Shown in pieces: positions 31,931 through 32,188 of a DNA stretch of 32,188 nt; positions within the stretch are counted from its first letter, which is position 1, and each line of letters begins with the position of its first letter. Under the pieces are notes generated by a model. The model was given only the letters and a program-made list of their open reading frames with translations. It had not been told where the DNA came from and searched no databases. This DNA comes from DASRRB01 sp036732755. Its GTDB lineage: Bacteria > Planctomycetota > B15-G4 > SIAN01. The translations under genes were made by a program, and so were the position numbers. The stretch lies in assembly GCA_036732755.1 (NCBI GenBank), contig DAINBU010000054.1, positions 1 through 32,188 of the forward strand, written 5' to 3'.

Positions 31931-32188
31931 AAGCGGCCGACGGAATCGCGCGGGAGTCGGGCGCGCGCGCGCAGCTGCGCCGCCGCGTCGAGCTCGGCCA
32001 GCTGCGGCGCGCGCTCGGCGAGATGGAGACGCGCCACCGGTCGCGCGCCGGCGACGCGTCCGCGCGCGGCGCCTTCCTCCCCACCGGCTTCGCCGAGCTC
32101 GACGAAGCGCTCGGCGGCGACTGGCACGTCGGCGCGCTAAACGAAATGCTGGTCGAGGGGCCGAGCAGCAGCGCGCTCGAGGCATTCT
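31927..32188 (+). CDS. imuA: ImuA-like (RecA/SulA-related) SOS mutagenesis protein, 5' part, cut by the window end
   Basis: The first 87 codons of a gene that continues beyond the window; ATG 31927 overlaps the lexA stop (ATGA). After a basic N-terminal helix (RAQLRRRVELGQLRRALGEMETRHRS), the segment FLPTGFAELDEALGGDWHVGALNEMLVEGPSSSALEAF matches the start of the RecA-like fold in ImuA proteins (ptGfaeLDaaLgG-w-GaLtEl). In ImuA the following loop replaces the RecA Walker A, as here (GPSSS). Known partners are the polymerase-like ImuB and DnaE2 (error-prone translesion synthesis), normally encoded next. The truncation prevents full confirmation; a general RecA-fold SOS protein is the alternative. 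Confidence 0.82.
   Translation, partial: MKAADGIARESGARAQLRRRVELGQLRRALGEMETRHRSRAGDASARGAFLPTGFAELDEALGGDWHVGALNEMLVEGPSSSALEAF

Noticed and set aside
29600..32185. An 861-codon open frame on the minus strand across the propeller gene and lexA
   Set aside because: The + strand has a signal peptide, seven calcium loops and an intact LexA here. The minus translation is low-complexity.

Overview
This is one continuous, very GC-rich chromosomal segment (above 70 % G+C by eye) in which every supportable gene lies on the + strand. It comes from a Gram-negative (double-membrane) bacterium: it encodes two outer-membrane efflux channels, two periplasmic adaptors and a Wzx/Wzy-type envelope polysaccharide operon. 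A seven-bladed FG-GAP propeller protein and a secreted xylose-isomerase-like TIM barrel next to it resemble Planctomycetota, so that phylum is my best guess. Myxococcota or another GC-rich Gram-negative lineage is possible. No rRNA, tRNA, CRISPR array, IS element or phage gene is visible.

Region 1 (1-15786) is a single tightly packed polysaccharide operon. It opens with the 3' end of a TPR-like gene. Next come two O-antigen ligase/polymerase-type membrane proteins, a Wzx-type flippase, three clear and one divergent GT4/GT-B-type glycosyltransferases, a GT2 enzyme, a GT2-methyltransferase fusion and a DegT/AHBA-type PLP aminotransferase. It ends with an unusual fusion of a PglC-like phosphoglycosyl transferase and a WbpM/CapD-like nucleotide-sugar dehydratase. 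Most junctions are 4-base GTGA/ATGA start-stop overlaps, implying translational coupling. Together the genes can make an amino-deoxysugar, load the first sugar on undecaprenyl phosphate, extend the oligosaccharide, flip it and polymerise or ligate it. Export genes (Wza/Wzc type) and most precursor genes are not in the window.

Region 2 (16014-27546) is an efflux island headed by a MarR-type regulator with AT-rich inverted repeats just upstream. It holds a MacA-like adaptor, a split MacB-like ABC transporter (ATPase, then permease), a NodT-type outer-membrane lipoprotein, an RND pump, a second adaptor and a TolC-family channel. It therefore encodes two inner-membrane engines, two adaptors and two outer-membrane channels.

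Region 3 (27641-31183) has a TTG-initiated membrane protein with a degenerate FHA domain, a secreted sugar-phosphate isomerase/epimerase-like protein and a secreted FG-GAP seven-bladed propeller protein.

Region 4 (31184-32188) is the start of an SOS mutagenesis cassette. A perfect TACTGT-N8-ACAGTA LexA box precedes lexA, which overlaps by 4 bases the 5' end of an imuA-like gene cut by the window edge. imuB and dnaE2 would be expected beyond it.
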